This document shows positions 34,567 through 43,267 of a DNA stretch of 64,000 nt, piece by piece. The translations under genes and the position numbers were made by a program. How positions within the stretch are numbered: the first letter of the stretch is position 1; each line of letters starts with the position of its first letter. A model generated the notes under the pieces. That model was not told the origin of the DNA. It saw only the letters and a program-made list of their open reading frames with translations, and did no database searches. The stretch comes from Pseudomonas sp. MF4836 (lineage in GTDB: Bacteria > Pseudomonadota > Gammaproteobacteria > Pseudomonadales > Pseudomonadaceae): positions 1 through 64,000 of the forward strand of contig NZ_MVOL01000004.1 of NCBI RefSeq assembly GCF_002018875.1. Reading direction: 5' to 3'.

Positions 34567-35192
34567 CGCCTATTTGCCGAGCCTTTGGCCACCTCGCCCT
34601 GATCGGCGGTTTTGCCCTGAGCAGCGCCTGCTCGATCCTGCCCAAGGGCGAGCCGGTTGATGTCTATCGGCTGCCAGTGGCCCAGACCGCAGCGAAGGGC
34701 ACAGGGCAGGTCCAGCACTGGTCGCTGCGGGTGGCCAAGCCGGTGGCGGGGGATGCACTGAACAATGCGCGCATCGCCGTGTTGCCCGAGGGCAACCTGA
34801 TCAGCAGCTACAAGAACTCGCGCTGGAGCGATCCGGCGCCGATCCTGCTGCGCAACCGCCTGCTCGACGGCTTTCAGCGCGACGGTCGGGTGCCGTTGCT
34901 GAGCACCGACGACAGCAACCTGCAGGCGGACTTCGAACTGGGCGGCGAATTGCAGGCGTTCCAGAGCCAGTACCAGGGCAGCGCGGTGGAGGTGGTGATT
35001 GGGCTGGATGCGCGGCTGGTGCGCGGTTACGACCAGAAGATCCTCGCCAGCAAACGCTTTGAAGTGCGCCAGCCGTTGAACGACCCGAAAGTCCCAGCGG
35101 TGGTGGCAGGCTTTGGCCAGGCCGGGGATACCCTCAGCCGCCAGGTGGTGGACTGGGCCGTGGCCCAGGGCAGCGCCCTGTACAAACCCTAG
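34563..35192 (+). CDS. ABC transport auxiliary lipoprotein (PqiC/DUF330-like)
   Basis: A 209-residue lipoprotein with SSAC as the lipobox (Cys23) and a PqiC/ABC-transport-auxiliary domain (SRWSDPAPILLRNRLLDGF, LGGELQAFQ). Such proteins sit at the outer membrane as the end-point of MCE transporters. It overlaps mlaD by 4 bp. Together the four genes make a complete inner-to-outer membrane lipid path, although MlaA and MlaC are not in this window. Confidence 0.88.
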   Translation: MTPICRAFGHLALIGGFALSSACSILPKGEPVDVYRLPVAQTAAKGTGQVQHWSLRVAKPVAGDALNNARIAVLPEGNLISSYKNSRWSDPAPILLRNRLLDGFQRDGRVPLLSTDDSNLQADFELGGELQAFQSQYQGSAVEVVIGLDARLVRGYDQKILASKRFEVRQPLNDPKVPAVVAGFGQAGDTLSRQVVDWAVAQGSALYKP

Positions 35193-35242
35193 GGTCTGAT
35201 GACGCTGCAGGGGCGTTCACCCTTGCAGCGCCTTGCCCGGAC

Positions 35243-36472
35243 TCAGCCAAAGAACCAGTAGCACACCCCGATGGCCGCCACGACCCCAGCAAACTCTGCC
35301 AGCAGGGCACAGCCCACGGCGTGCCGCGCACGCTGGATACCCACCGCGCCGAAATACACCGCCAGCACGTAGAAGGTGGTCTCGGTGCTGCCCTGGATAG
35401 TCGCCGCCACCAGGGCCGGGAAGCTGTCCACGCCCTGGGTCTGCATGGTTTCGATCAGCATCGCCCGTGCCGCACTGCCGGAGAACGGCTTGACCATGGC
35501 GGTCGGCAGGGCGTCGACGAAACGCGTGTCCCAACCCGCCCATTCCACCAGGTAGCGAATGCCGTCCAGGCCGAAGTCCAGGGCCCCGGAAGCCCGCAGC
35601 ACACCCACCGCACACAGCATCGCCACCAGGTACGGCAGCAGGTTCTTGGCGACGTCGAAGCCTTCTTTGGCGCCCTCGACGAAGGCCTCGTAGACCTTGA
35701 CCTTGCGCAGCGCGCCAATCACCAGGAACAGCATGATCAAGCCGAACAGGGTGAGGTTGCCGAGGATCGACGACAGGCTGGCCAGGGCCGTGGCCGAAAG
35801 GGTCGCCAGCAGTGCCATGAAGCCGCCCAGGACCAAGGCGCCGGGAATCAGGTACGCCAGCACCACCGGGTCCCACAGGCGCAGGCGCTGCATCACGGCC
35901 ACCGAGAGCAGCCCGACCAGGGTCGACGCGCTGGTGGCCAGGAGGATCGGCAGGAACACCAGGGTCGGATCGGCGGCGCCTTGCTGGGCGCGGTACATGA
36001 AGATGGTCACCGGCAGCAGGGTCAGGGAGGAGGCGTTGAGCACCAGAAACAGGATCTGCGCGTTACTGGCCACGGTCTGGCTGGGGTTGAGCTCCTGCAG
36101 CGCACGCATGGCCTTGAGCCCGATGGGGGTGGCCGCGTTGTCCAGGCCCAGGCCGTTGGCGGCGAAGTTGAGGGTGATCAGGCCGATGGCCGGGTGGCCG
36201 GCGGGCACCTCCGGCATCAAGCGGCGGAACAGCGGGCCCAGGACCTTGGCCAGCCAGTCGACGATCCCGGCTTTTTCGGCGATGCGCAGGAACCCCAGCC
36301 ACAGGGTCAGGGTGCCGAACAGCAGCACCATCACTTCCACCGACAACTTGGCCATGGCGAAGATGCTTTCCACCATCGCCGCAAAGATCCCGGCGTTGCC
36401 GCCGATCAGCCACTGCGCCAGTGCCGAAACGGCCGCGACGATGAAAAAGCCAAGCCACAGGCCATTGAGCAT
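35243..36472 (-). CDS. SpmA/SpmB-like fused nucleoside-recognition membrane protein
   Basis: A 409-residue protein with about nine or ten helices, in two halves that match SpmA (LNFAANGLGLDNAATPIGLKAM) and SpmB (GSAARAMLIETM, IQGSTETTFYVLAVYFGAVG), the Gate/nucleoside-recognition domains. In Bacillus, SpmA and SpmB are separate proteins for spore maturation; Pseudomonas does not sporulate, so the role here is different and unknown (dipicolinate or nucleoside transport cannot be argued). It lies downstream of gltP on the same strand, separated by a terminator. Confidence 0.85.
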   Translation of the reverse strand: MLNGLWLGFFIVAAVSALAQWLIGGNAGIFAAMVESIFAMAKLSVEVMVLLFGTLTLWLGFLRIAEKAGIVDWLAKVLGPLFRRLMPEVPAGHPAIGLITLNFAANGLGLDNAATPIGLKAMRALQELNPSQTVASNAQILFLVLNASSLTLLPVTIFMYRAQQGAADPTLVFLPILLATSASTLVGLLSVAVMQRLRLWDPVVLAYLIPGALVLGGFMALLATLSATALASLSSILGNLTLFGLIMLFLVIGALRKVKVYEAFVEGAKEGFDVAKNLLPYLVAMLCAVGVLRASGALDFGLDGIRYLVEWAGWDTRFVDALPTAMVKPFSGSAARAMLIETMQTQGVDSFPALVAATIQGSTETTFYVLAVYFGAVGIQRARHAVGCALLAEFAGVVAAIGVCYWFFG

Positions 36473-36521
36473 CAGTTAATCCCCCGGAAGATGCGGCGAA
36501 TGATAGCGGGGCGGGCAGAAA

Positions 36522-36552
36522 CGACAAACCCCGGATTGACCGGGGTTTGTCG
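36522..36552 (-). terminator. intrinsic terminator after gltP
   Basis: A perfect 13-bp stem (36522-36534 with 36540-36552) with a 5-nt loop and T/A stretches in both arms. It lies between the gltP stop and the start of the SpmA/SpmB-like gene. Confidence 0.85.
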
Positions 36553-36622
36553 AACAACGCAGTGGCCGGGCTGAAGCAGCGCGCCGGACGTGAGGACCGG
36601 CGCGCCTGCGACAGCGGTTAGA

Positions 36623-37951
36623 TCAGCGGCTGGTTTCGCCGCTTGGCAGCGGTTCCTTGCTGCGCCAGTGCGGCAGGGAATTCCAGTAGCGCTGGCCCTT
36701 GGCGTCGTCGTACATGCCTTCCCAGCGGGAGATGACCAGCACGGCCAGGGCGTTGCCGATCACGTTCAGGGCGGTACGCGCCATGTCCATGATGCGGTCG
36801 ACACCGGCGATGAAGGCCAGGCCTTCCAGCGGGATGCCAACACTGCCCAGGGTCGCCAGCAGCACCACGAAGGACACGCCCGGTACACCGGCGATGCCTT
36901 TGGAGGTGACCATCAGCGTCAGCACCAGCAGCAGTTGCTGGCTGATGGACAGGTCGATGCCATACAGCTGGGCGATAAAGATCGCGGCGATGCTCTGGTA
37001 CAGGGTCGAACCGTCGAGGTTGAACGAGTAGCCGGTCGGCACCACGAAGCTGCAAATGGCTTTCGGCGCGCCGTAGGCTTCCATCTTCTCGATCACACGC
37101 GGCAGTACGGTTTCCGAACTGGCGGTGGAATAGGCGAGCACCAGCTCATCCTTGAAGATGCGCATCAGCTTGATCACCGAGAAGCCGAACAGGCGTGCGA
37201 TCAGGCCCAGGACCACGAAGGCGAAGAAGACGATGGCCACGTAAACCAGGATCACCAGCTTGGCCAGCGGCAGCAGGGAGGCGAAGCCGAAGTTGGCGAC
37301 GGTCACCGCGATCAGGGCGAATACGCCGATCGGGGCGTAGTTCATGATCATGTGGGTGACTTTGAACATGCTTTCCGAAACGCCCTGGAACATCTTCACC
37401 AGGGGTTCGCGCAGGTCCGATTGCAGGCTCGACAGACCGAGGCCGAACAGCACCGAGAAGAAGATGATCGGCAGCATTTCGCCGCGAGCCATGGCCGCGA
37501 AGATGTTCGACGGGATCAGGTTGAGGATGGTCTCGATGAACGCGTGCTCATGCTGCACTTCGGCGGCGGTCGCCTGGTACTTGGAGATATCCACCGTGCC
37601 CAGGGTGCTCATGTCGATGCCGGTGCCCGGGTGGAACACGTTCGCCAGGACCAGGCCAACGAGGATCGCGATGGTGGTGACGATTTCGAAGTAGACGATG
37701 GTCTTGAGGCCGATGCGCCCCAGTTTTTTCGCATCGCCGACACCGGCGATACCGACGATCAGCGAAGAGATCACGATAGGAATCACGATCATTTTGATCA
37801 GACGGATAAAGATATCGCCCGCAGGTTGCAGGACGTTGCTGATCCACCAGGCTTTTTCCGCACTGAAGTGGTTGAGCAGCGCACCAATTGCTATCCCCAG
37901 AACCAGACCGATGAGGATCTGCCAGGCGAGGCTAAGCTTTGCCTTCTTCAT
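36623..37951 (-). CDS. gltP: glutamate/dicarboxylate:cation symporter GltP
   Basis: A 442-residue DAACS-family symporter. The reentrant-loop motifs are intact: AYSTASSETVLPRV (serine-rich loop), PTGYSFNLDGSTLY (NLDGS, for NMDGT) and SKGIAGVPGVSFVVL. It takes up glutamate, aspartate or C4-dicarboxylates. It is transcribed alone. The upstream gap to the ivy gene (37952-38687) is unusually long at 736 bp. Confidence 0.92.
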   Translation of the reverse strand: MKKAKLSLAWQILIGLVLGIAIGALLNHFSAEKAWWISNVLQPAGDIFIRLIKMIVIPIVISSLIVGIAGVGDAKKLGRIGLKTIVYFEIVTTIAILVGLVLANVFHPGTGIDMSTLGTVDISKYQATAAEVQHEHAFIETILNLIPSNIFAAMARGEMLPIIFFSVLFGLGLSSLQSDLREPLVKMFQGVSESMFKVTHMIMNYAPIGVFALIAVTVANFGFASLLPLAKLVILVYVAIVFFAFVVLGLIARLFGFSVIKLMRIFKDELVLAYSTASSETVLPRVIEKMEAYGAPKAICSFVVPTGYSFNLDGSTLYQSIAAIFIAQLYGIDLSISQQLLLVLTLMVTSKGIAGVPGVSFVVLLATLGSVGIPLEGLAFIAGVDRIMDMARTALNVIGNALAVLVISRWEGMYDDAKGQRYWNSLPHWRSKEPLPSGETSR

Positions 37952-38687
37952 ATCATTACCCTTACTTGCGTTGGACTCGGGCTGATGCGCGAACTGGAAC
38001 GCTCAATGGCGGAAAAGTCTGTGCATCGGCCCCCGTATAAGGTCACCCCGAGCGCGGATTCAGGGCTCTCGGCAGGCGAAAAAAGGCGCAACTATTCCGA
38101 TGCAAGGGAAGCGCGTCTAATGCCGTAAACGCCTACCCTATGCCGAATCGGCATGAGATTTTCCAAACGAAACGAACGTCCCAACCGGTTCGAATACGCC
38201 ATTTCGGCAGGCAATAATGCCGCGAAACGGCCATTTCAGGCGGTGTGCAGGGCTGTCGGGAAGGTCAGGAAAGAGCCTTGGAAACTTCTGGAATGTGCTG
38301 ATTAAACAGCCTAAGACTGATCCGTATTTTTTGAGAAGTTTCTGGATATACGGTCGCAGAGAAACACCGTGAAACGTTTGATCGACGTCAACGGATGTTT
38401 TATCCCAAGGGCGATGCTGTCGAATTGAAGCCCATGGCCTCAGCGCGCGACGCGGCGCGTTCAAGCACGCCGCAAGTCCGTCAAGCCACGATTGGCTTGG
38501 GAACTTGCGCCGCCGCTCTTTCCTGACCCGGCCCTTGCGGAGGCACTCCCTGTACCCCTAGGTCACTCCGATCCTGAAACAATCAGAACGTCCCGGCCCC
38601 TTGGTCATGCCCAAGCCTTCCTCAGGCCGGGGCAAGAGTCAGAAGCGCCTGGGCCGGCGCCTCTGCCTGTCAGCAAAACCTCTGAAC
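37952..38687. other. 736-bp region without a recognised gene
   Basis: I find no gene or RNA I can support here. The gltP promoter must lie near 37970-38150. A minus-strand open stretch at 38138-38464 has no ribosome-binding site and an unconvincing composition. A GC-rich part with GCGCGCGACGCGGCGC-like alternation is near 38440-38460. Confidence 0.4.
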
Positions 38688-39152
38688 TCAGTACCAGTTC
38701 GGGTCTTTCTTGAGTTGCTCTTTCAACAGCGCCTGCATGCCTTCGTCCGGCTTGCCGAGGAAACGGTACTCGGCATGGCGGGTGGGCGACTTGTCTGCGG
38801 GCAGGCCCGCCGGCACTTCGACCAGCATGGCGTAGGCGTGTTTCTTGTCGAAACTGACGGCGACGATCAAGCGCTTGTTCAGGCAGGTCTGCGCGGTTTC
38901 GCACAGCGGCCCGACCAGGTACTTGTCGCCGTCTTCTGCAACGGCGTTCATTTGCTGCGCATCACCCGAGAGGTTCATCACCCACTCCGGCAACCGCTCT
39001 TCCTTGTGCACAACCCCTTGCCAGGTCTCACGGTACTGCGGGTCCGAGCTGAGCAGCTCATTGACCCGCGCCTGGCCATCGTTGGCCGCCATTGCCAGGG
39101 TGCTGCCACCCAGCAACAGCGCGGCCGTCAATGTCTTGAACGAAAAGCTCAT
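38688..39152 (-). CDS. ivy: Ivy family lysozyme inhibitor
   Basis: A 154-residue periplasmic protein with a signal peptide (1-22) that matches Ivy, an inhibitor of C-type lysozyme. The inhibitory loop, closed by two Cys, reads CETAQTC (84-90); in E. coli and P. aeruginosa it is CKPHDC with a His that enters the lysozyme active site. Here the loop is one residue longer and has no His. GAGG, which lies within the gene before it, precedes its ATG. The gap to the DUF1328 gene is 2 bp, so the two are co-transcribed. Confidence 0.88.
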   Translation of the reverse strand: MSFSFKTLTAALLLGGSTLAMAANDGQARVNELLSSDPQYRETWQGVVHKEERLPEWVMNLSGDAQQMNAVAEDGDKYLVGPLCETAQTCLNKRLIVAVSFDKKHAYAMLVEVPAGLPADKSPTRHAEYRFLGKPDEGMQALLKEQLKKDPNWY

Positions 39153-39154
39153 GG

Positions 39155-39319
39155 TCAGCCTCGGCCGCGACGGCCAAAGAAGAAGGAAGCGATAAACATC
39201 ACTAGGAACACGACAAAGAGAATTTTGGCGATACCCGTGGCGGTGCCCGCGATACCACCGAAGCCCAGTACAGCAGCGACAATGGCGATGATCAGGAATG
39301 TGATTGCCCAGCTCAACAT
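39155..39319 (-). CDS. DUF1328 small membrane protein
   Basis: A 54-residue protein (begins [12 protein letters not shown], ends FGRRGRG) with two hydrophobic segments, a Gly-Gly-Ile-Ala turn and a basic tail. It matches the DUF1328 family common in proteobacteria, of unknown function and often stress-linked. The ATG is at 39319, with AAGGAG upstream. It overlaps nothing and leads into ivy. The upstream part 39320-39400 is short and holds the end of the next gene's transcript. Confidence 0.88.
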   Translation of the reverse strand: MLSWAITFLIIAIVAAVLGFGGIAGTATGIAKILFVVFLVMFIASFFFGRRGRG

Positions 39320-39400
39320 GGTGATTCTCCTTACTCTTCTATTGGGGATGCCGCTTGTGTTGCCAGCGCCGGTGCGCTGAATGCGCGCCGGGCCTTTTGC

Positions 39401-39688
39401 CTAGAACACCCAGCGCTGCTGAGCGGGCGCCTCGAGCGCAGGCTGAGCCTGGTCGACTGCCATCATCTGCATCGGCGCCGAGGCGGCAGATGCGCTGCCC
39501 GCCTGGCTGAAATGGGTCTGGGTGAATTGATGAGCCGGCACACGCAGCGCTTGCTGCTGCTGGGCGTGCTGCCACTGCTGAAACTGCTGGCCGCCAATCA
39601 GGGTCACCAGCAACGCGAGGCTGGCGAACAGACCCTGCTGCAAGTGCAGAGGCGAAATGCGCAATTGGGCAAGGCTTTGGCGGCTCAT
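39401..39688 (-). CDS. small membrane protein of unknown family
   Basis: A 95-residue protein with one hydrophobic helix (about 20-35), a Gln-rich segment (QQFQQWQHAQQQQ) and a Ser/Ala-rich C-terminus. The ATG at 39688 has GGAGGAG about 8 nt upstream, which argues that it is real. It is upstream of DUF1328 and ivy on the same strand, so it may be the first gene of that unit. I do not recognise the family. Confidence 0.6.
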   Translation of the reverse strand: MSRQSLAQLRISPLHLQQGLFASLALLVTLIGGQQFQQWQHAQQQQALRVPAHQFTQTHFSQAGSASAASAPMQMMAVDQAQPALEAPAQQRWVF

Positions 39689-39925
39689 CCTGAAACTCCT
39701 CCCACACTGTGGTGATGTTATTAGCGGGGCCGTGCAAATCGCCCCTTGATAGTGACTACATTGCAGCCCCCATGCCAGCTTCGAAAATGATTAAATAACC
39801 AATAAAATCAATAGGTTATGAAATACAAAAACACCTTGTTCGCACGCATCCTGCACGATGGCCCCCGGCACGCCGTGCGAAATGCACGATTCGTCGGGTT
39901 CTGGGCGCCGCCAATCACCCCCGGG

Positions 39926-39953
39926 GAACTTTGCTGGCCCTAGGCCAGACTGA
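39926..39953 (+). promoter_or_regulatory. AlgU-type promoter candidate ahead of algB
   Basis: GAACTT (39926-39931), preceded by GGG, and ACTGA (39949-39953) are 17 bp apart, close to the AlgU (sigma-22) consensus GAACTT-N16/17-TCTGA, with a mismatch in the -10. The spacer contains the palindrome TGGCCCTAGGCCA. It reads toward algB, whose start is 164 bp downstream. The rest of 39689-40116 holds no gene I can support. Confidence 0.45.
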
Positions 39954-40116
39954 ACAACACCCCGGCAAAACCGCGAAAAATCCGCCAATTCAGGTCATTA
40001 GCTATTAGGTCGGGAGATAACTAACCTGCATGTCCTGGAATGGATCAGAATTAACATTGCAACTTGCCCGATTTTTCCGGGACTAAATAAGACAGTTCAT
40101 TTAAGGAGAGTGGGAA

Positions 40117-41463
40117 ATGGCATCAACGCCGGAAAAACAAGGTCGTATCCTTCTGGTGGATGATGAGTCCGCGATCCTTCGCACCTTCCGCTACTGCCTG
40201 GAAGATGAGGGCTATACCGTCGCCACCGCCAACAGCGCGGCCCAGGCCGACGCCCTGTTGCAACGCCAGGTGTTCGACCTGTGCTTCCTCGACCTGCGCC
40301 TGGGGGAAGACAACGGCCTGGATGTACTGGCGCAAATGCGCACCCAGGCGCCGTGGATGCGCGTGGTGATCGTGACCGCGCATTCGGCAGTCGACACTGC
40401 GGTGGATGCGATCCAGGCCGGCGCCGCCGATTACCTGGTCAAGCCCTGCAGCCCCGACCAACTGCGCCTGGCCACCGCCAAGCAACTGGAAGTGCGCCAG
40501 CTCTCGGCGCGCCTGGAAGCCCTTGAAGGTGAAGTGCGCAAACCCAAGGACGGCCTGGACTCCCACAGCCCGGCGATGAAGGTGGTACTGGAAACCGCGC
40601 GCCAGGTGGCCAGCACCGATGCCAACATATTGATCCTGGGCAAGTCCGGTACCGGTAAAGGCGAGCTGGCCCGGGCCATTCACGGCTGGAGCAAGCGCGC
40701 GAAAAAGTCCTGCGTCACCATCAACTGCCCGTCCCTGACCGCGGAGTTGATGGAGAGCGAGCTCTTCGGCCACAGCCGCGGCGCCTTTACCGGGGCCAGC
40801 GAAAGCACCCTGGGCCGGGTCAACCAGGCCGATGGCGGCACCTTGTTTCTGGACGAAATCGGCGACTTCCCCCTGACCCTGCAACCCAAGCTGCTGCGCT
40901 TTATCCAGGACAAGGAATACGAGCGCGTGGGCGACCCGGTGACCCGCCGCGCCGACGTGCGGATCCTCGCCGCCACCAACCTCAACCTCGAGGACATGGT
41001 GCGTGACGGACGCTTCCGTGAAGACCTGCTGTACCGCCTGAACGTGATCACCCTGCACCTGCCGCCCCTGCGCGAACGCAGTGAGGACATCCTGACCCTG
41101 GCCGATCGTTTCCTGGCGCGCTTCGTCAAGGAATACGCGCGCCCGGCCCGGGGCTTCAGCGACGAGGCGCGGGAAGCGCTGCTCAACTACCGCTGGCCCG
41201 GCAATATCCGCGAGCTGCGCAACGTGGTGGAGCGCGCGAGCATCATCTGCCCTCAGGAACGGGTGGAAATCAGCCACCTGGGCATGGCCGAACAACCCAC
41301 CAACAACGCCCCGCGCATCGGCGCAGCGCTAAGCCTGGACGAGTTGGAAAAAGCCCATATCGGCGCAGTGCTGGCTACCAGCGACACCCTCGACCAGGCG
41401 GCCAAGACACTCGGCATCGATGCTTCGACCCTGTATCGCAAACGTAAACAGTACAACCTGTGA
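40117..41463 (+). CDS. algB: sigma-54-type response regulator AlgB
   Basis: A 448-residue NtrC-family regulator with a receiver domain (phosphoacceptor Asp59), an AAA+ domain and a C-terminal helix-turn-helix (QAAKTLGIDASTLYRKRKQY). Walker A reads GKSGTGKGE and the sigma-54 contact loop GAFTGA is intact. AlgB activates alginate genes in Pseudomonas. The ATG has AAGGAGAG 8 nt upstream. kinB follows with a 10-bp gap, so they form one operon. Confidence 0.96.
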   Translation: MASTPEKQGRILLVDDESAILRTFRYCLEDEGYTVATANSAAQADALLQRQVFDLCFLDLRLGEDNGLDVLAQMRTQAPWMRVVIVTAHSAVDTAVDAIQAGAADYLVKPCSPDQLRLATAKQLEVRQLSARLEALEGEVRKPKDGLDSHSPAMKVVLETARQVASTDANILILGKSGTGKGELARAIHGWSKRAKKSCVTINCPSLTAELMESELFGHSRGAFTGASESTLGRVNQADGGTLFLDEIGDFPLTLQPKLLRFIQDKEYERVGDPVTRRADVRILAATNLNLEDMVRDGRFREDLLYRLNVITLHLPPLRERSEDILTLADRFLARFVKEYARPARGFSDEAREALLNYRWPGNIRELRNVVERASIICPQERVEISHLGMAEQPTNNAPRIGAALSLDELEKAHIGAVLATSDTLDQAAKTLGIDASTLYRKRKQYNL

Positions 41464-41473
41464 GCTGCATTTC

Positions 41474-43261
41474 ATGAAGTTAGCGATGAAACTGCGCACG
41501 CGGCTGTTCCTGAGCATTTCCGCGTTGATCACCGTGGCCCTACTGGGGCTGCTGCTGGGGCTGGTCAGCGTGATGCAGATGGCCAAGAACCAGGAATCGC
41601 TGATCCGCAGCAACTTCATCACCCTGGACCTGGGCCTCAAGCTGCGCCAGACCCTGGGTGATCAACTCATCATCATGCTCGGCGACAACCCCGACCTGAC
41701 CGCCCTGGAAGCGTCCAAGCAGCACTACCTGGAACTGCTCGACCAGGGCATCGAGTATCAGCGCCAGGGCGATGCGAACGGCAACTTCCACCAGGCCCGC
41801 AGCGATTACCTGGGCTTTATGGAGGCCTACCAGAATGCCGAGCACGCAACCCTGGGGATCAAAGGCAATCAGCAACTGACCGACCGCTTCAATGCATTGC
41901 GCAGTGGTTTGATCAATGAACACAAGCAAGCCCTGGACAACATCAACCACATCGAGAGCAAGGCCCGTGATCGGGCGCTGTTGATCGCCGGCCTGCTGGG
42001 GCTGGTGGGCGTGGCGGTGCTGATCATCGGCTTTATCACCGCCCATGGCATTGCCCGGCGCTTCGGTGCACCGATCGAGGCCCTGGCCAAGGCGGCCGAC
42101 AATATCGGACAGGGCAATTTCGAAGTGACCCTGCCGATCTCCTCGGCGGCGGAGATGAACCTGCTGACCCGCCGCTTCGGGATCATGGCCGAGGCCCTGC
42201 GCCAGCATCAGGCGACCAATATCGATGAACTGCTGGCCGGCCAGCAGCGCTTGCAGGCGGTACTCGACAGCATCGACGACGGCCTGCTGATGATCGACCG
42301 CCAAGGCCGCCTGGAGCACCTCAACCCGGTAGCGCAGCGCCAGCTGGGCTGGGACGAGGAACGCCTCGGCCAAGGCCTGGGCAGCGCCCTGGAGCGCCCG
42401 GAGCTCGACGAACAACTGCAACTGGTGCTGCGCGGCGGCAACCTGGAGCGCGCGCCAGAGGACCTGGCCATCGAAGTGGACGGGGAATCGCGCCTGCTGA
42501 CCTACAGCCTGACCCCGGTCAGCCATACCCAGGGGCATATTCTCGGGGCGGTGATGGTGCTGCACGACGTGACCGAACAACGGGCCTTCGAGCGGGTACG
42601 CAGCGAGTTCGTGCTGCGTGCCTCCCACGAATTGCGCACCCCGGTCACCGGCATGCACATGGCCTTCGGCCTGTTGCAGGAGCGGGTGCATTTCGCCGAG
42701 GACTCCCGCGAGGCGGACCTGCTCAATACCGTCAACGAAGAAATGCAGCGCCTGATGCAACTGATCAACGACCTGCTGAATTTCTCCCGTTATCAGAACG
42801 GCCTGCAAAAACTCACCCTGGCGCCCTGCACCATCGAGAACCTGCTGGAACAGGCGCAACAGCGCTTCGCCGGCGAGGCCCGGGACAAGGACATCGAGCT
42901 GCTGGTGGAGGTCCAGGCACCGCTGCCGCGCCTGAACGCCGACCAGCAACAGCTGGAGCGGGTGCTGGACAACCTGATCGACAATGCCTTGCGGCACACC
43001 GGCCCTGGCGGGCAGATCCGCCTGCAGGCCAGGCGCCATGGCGAACGGGTGATCATCAGCATCGAAGACAATGGCGAAGGCATTGCCTATGGGCAGCAAG
43101 GGCGGATTTTCGAGCCCTTCGTCCAGGTCGGCCGCAAGAAAGGCGGCGCCGGCCTGGGCCTGGCGCTGTGCAAGGAGATCGTCCAACTGCACGGCGGGCG
43201 CATGGGCGTCTACTCAAGGCCGGGGCAGGGCACCCAGTTCTACCTGGCGTTGCCGCTCTAG
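41474..43261 (+). CDS. kinB: sensor histidine kinase KinB
   Basis: A 595-residue kinase. Two membrane helices (about 11-35 and 166-190) bracket a helical periplasmic sensor domain; HAMP, PAS (about 255-370), HisKA and HATPase domains follow. His385 in ASHELRTPVTG is the phosphorylated residue. KinB phosphorylates AlgB, and its phosphatase activity restrains alginate. Starting at ATG 41474 puts the His at 385, the residue number I recall for P. aeruginosa KinB. Confidence 0.95.
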   Translation: MKLAMKLRTRLFLSISALITVALLGLLLGLVSVMQMAKNQESLIRSNFITLDLGLKLRQTLGDQLIIMLGDNPDLTALEASKQHYLELLDQGIEYQRQGDANGNFHQARSDYLGFMEAYQNAEHATLGIKGNQQLTDRFNALRSGLINEHKQALDNINHIESKARDRALLIAGLLGLVGVAVLIIGFITAHGIARRFGAPIEALAKAADNIGQGNFEVTLPISSAAEMNLLTRRFGIMAEALRQHQATNIDELLAGQQRLQAVLDSIDDGLLMIDRQGRLEHLNPVAQRQLGWDEERLGQGLGSALERPELDEQLQLVLRGGNLERAPEDLAIEVDGESRLLTYSLTPVSHTQGHILGAVMVLHDVTEQRAFERVRSEFVLRASHELRTPVTGMHMAFGLLQERVHFAEDSREADLLNTVNEEMQRLMQLINDLLNFSRYQNGLQKLTLAPCTIENLLEQAQQRFAGEARDKDIELLVEVQAPLPRLNADQQQLERVLDNLIDNALRHTGPGGQIRLQARRHGERVIISIEDNGEGIAYGQQGRIFEPFVQVGRKKGGAGLGLALCKEIVQLHGGRMGVYSRPGQGTQFYLALPL

Positions 43262-43267
43262 CAGGTT

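Noticed and set aside
38138..38464. A 108-codon minus-strand open stretch between ivy and gltP
   Set aside because: No Shine-Dalgarno sequence, no signal or domain, and irregular codon use. It is kept only as a note in the empty region.
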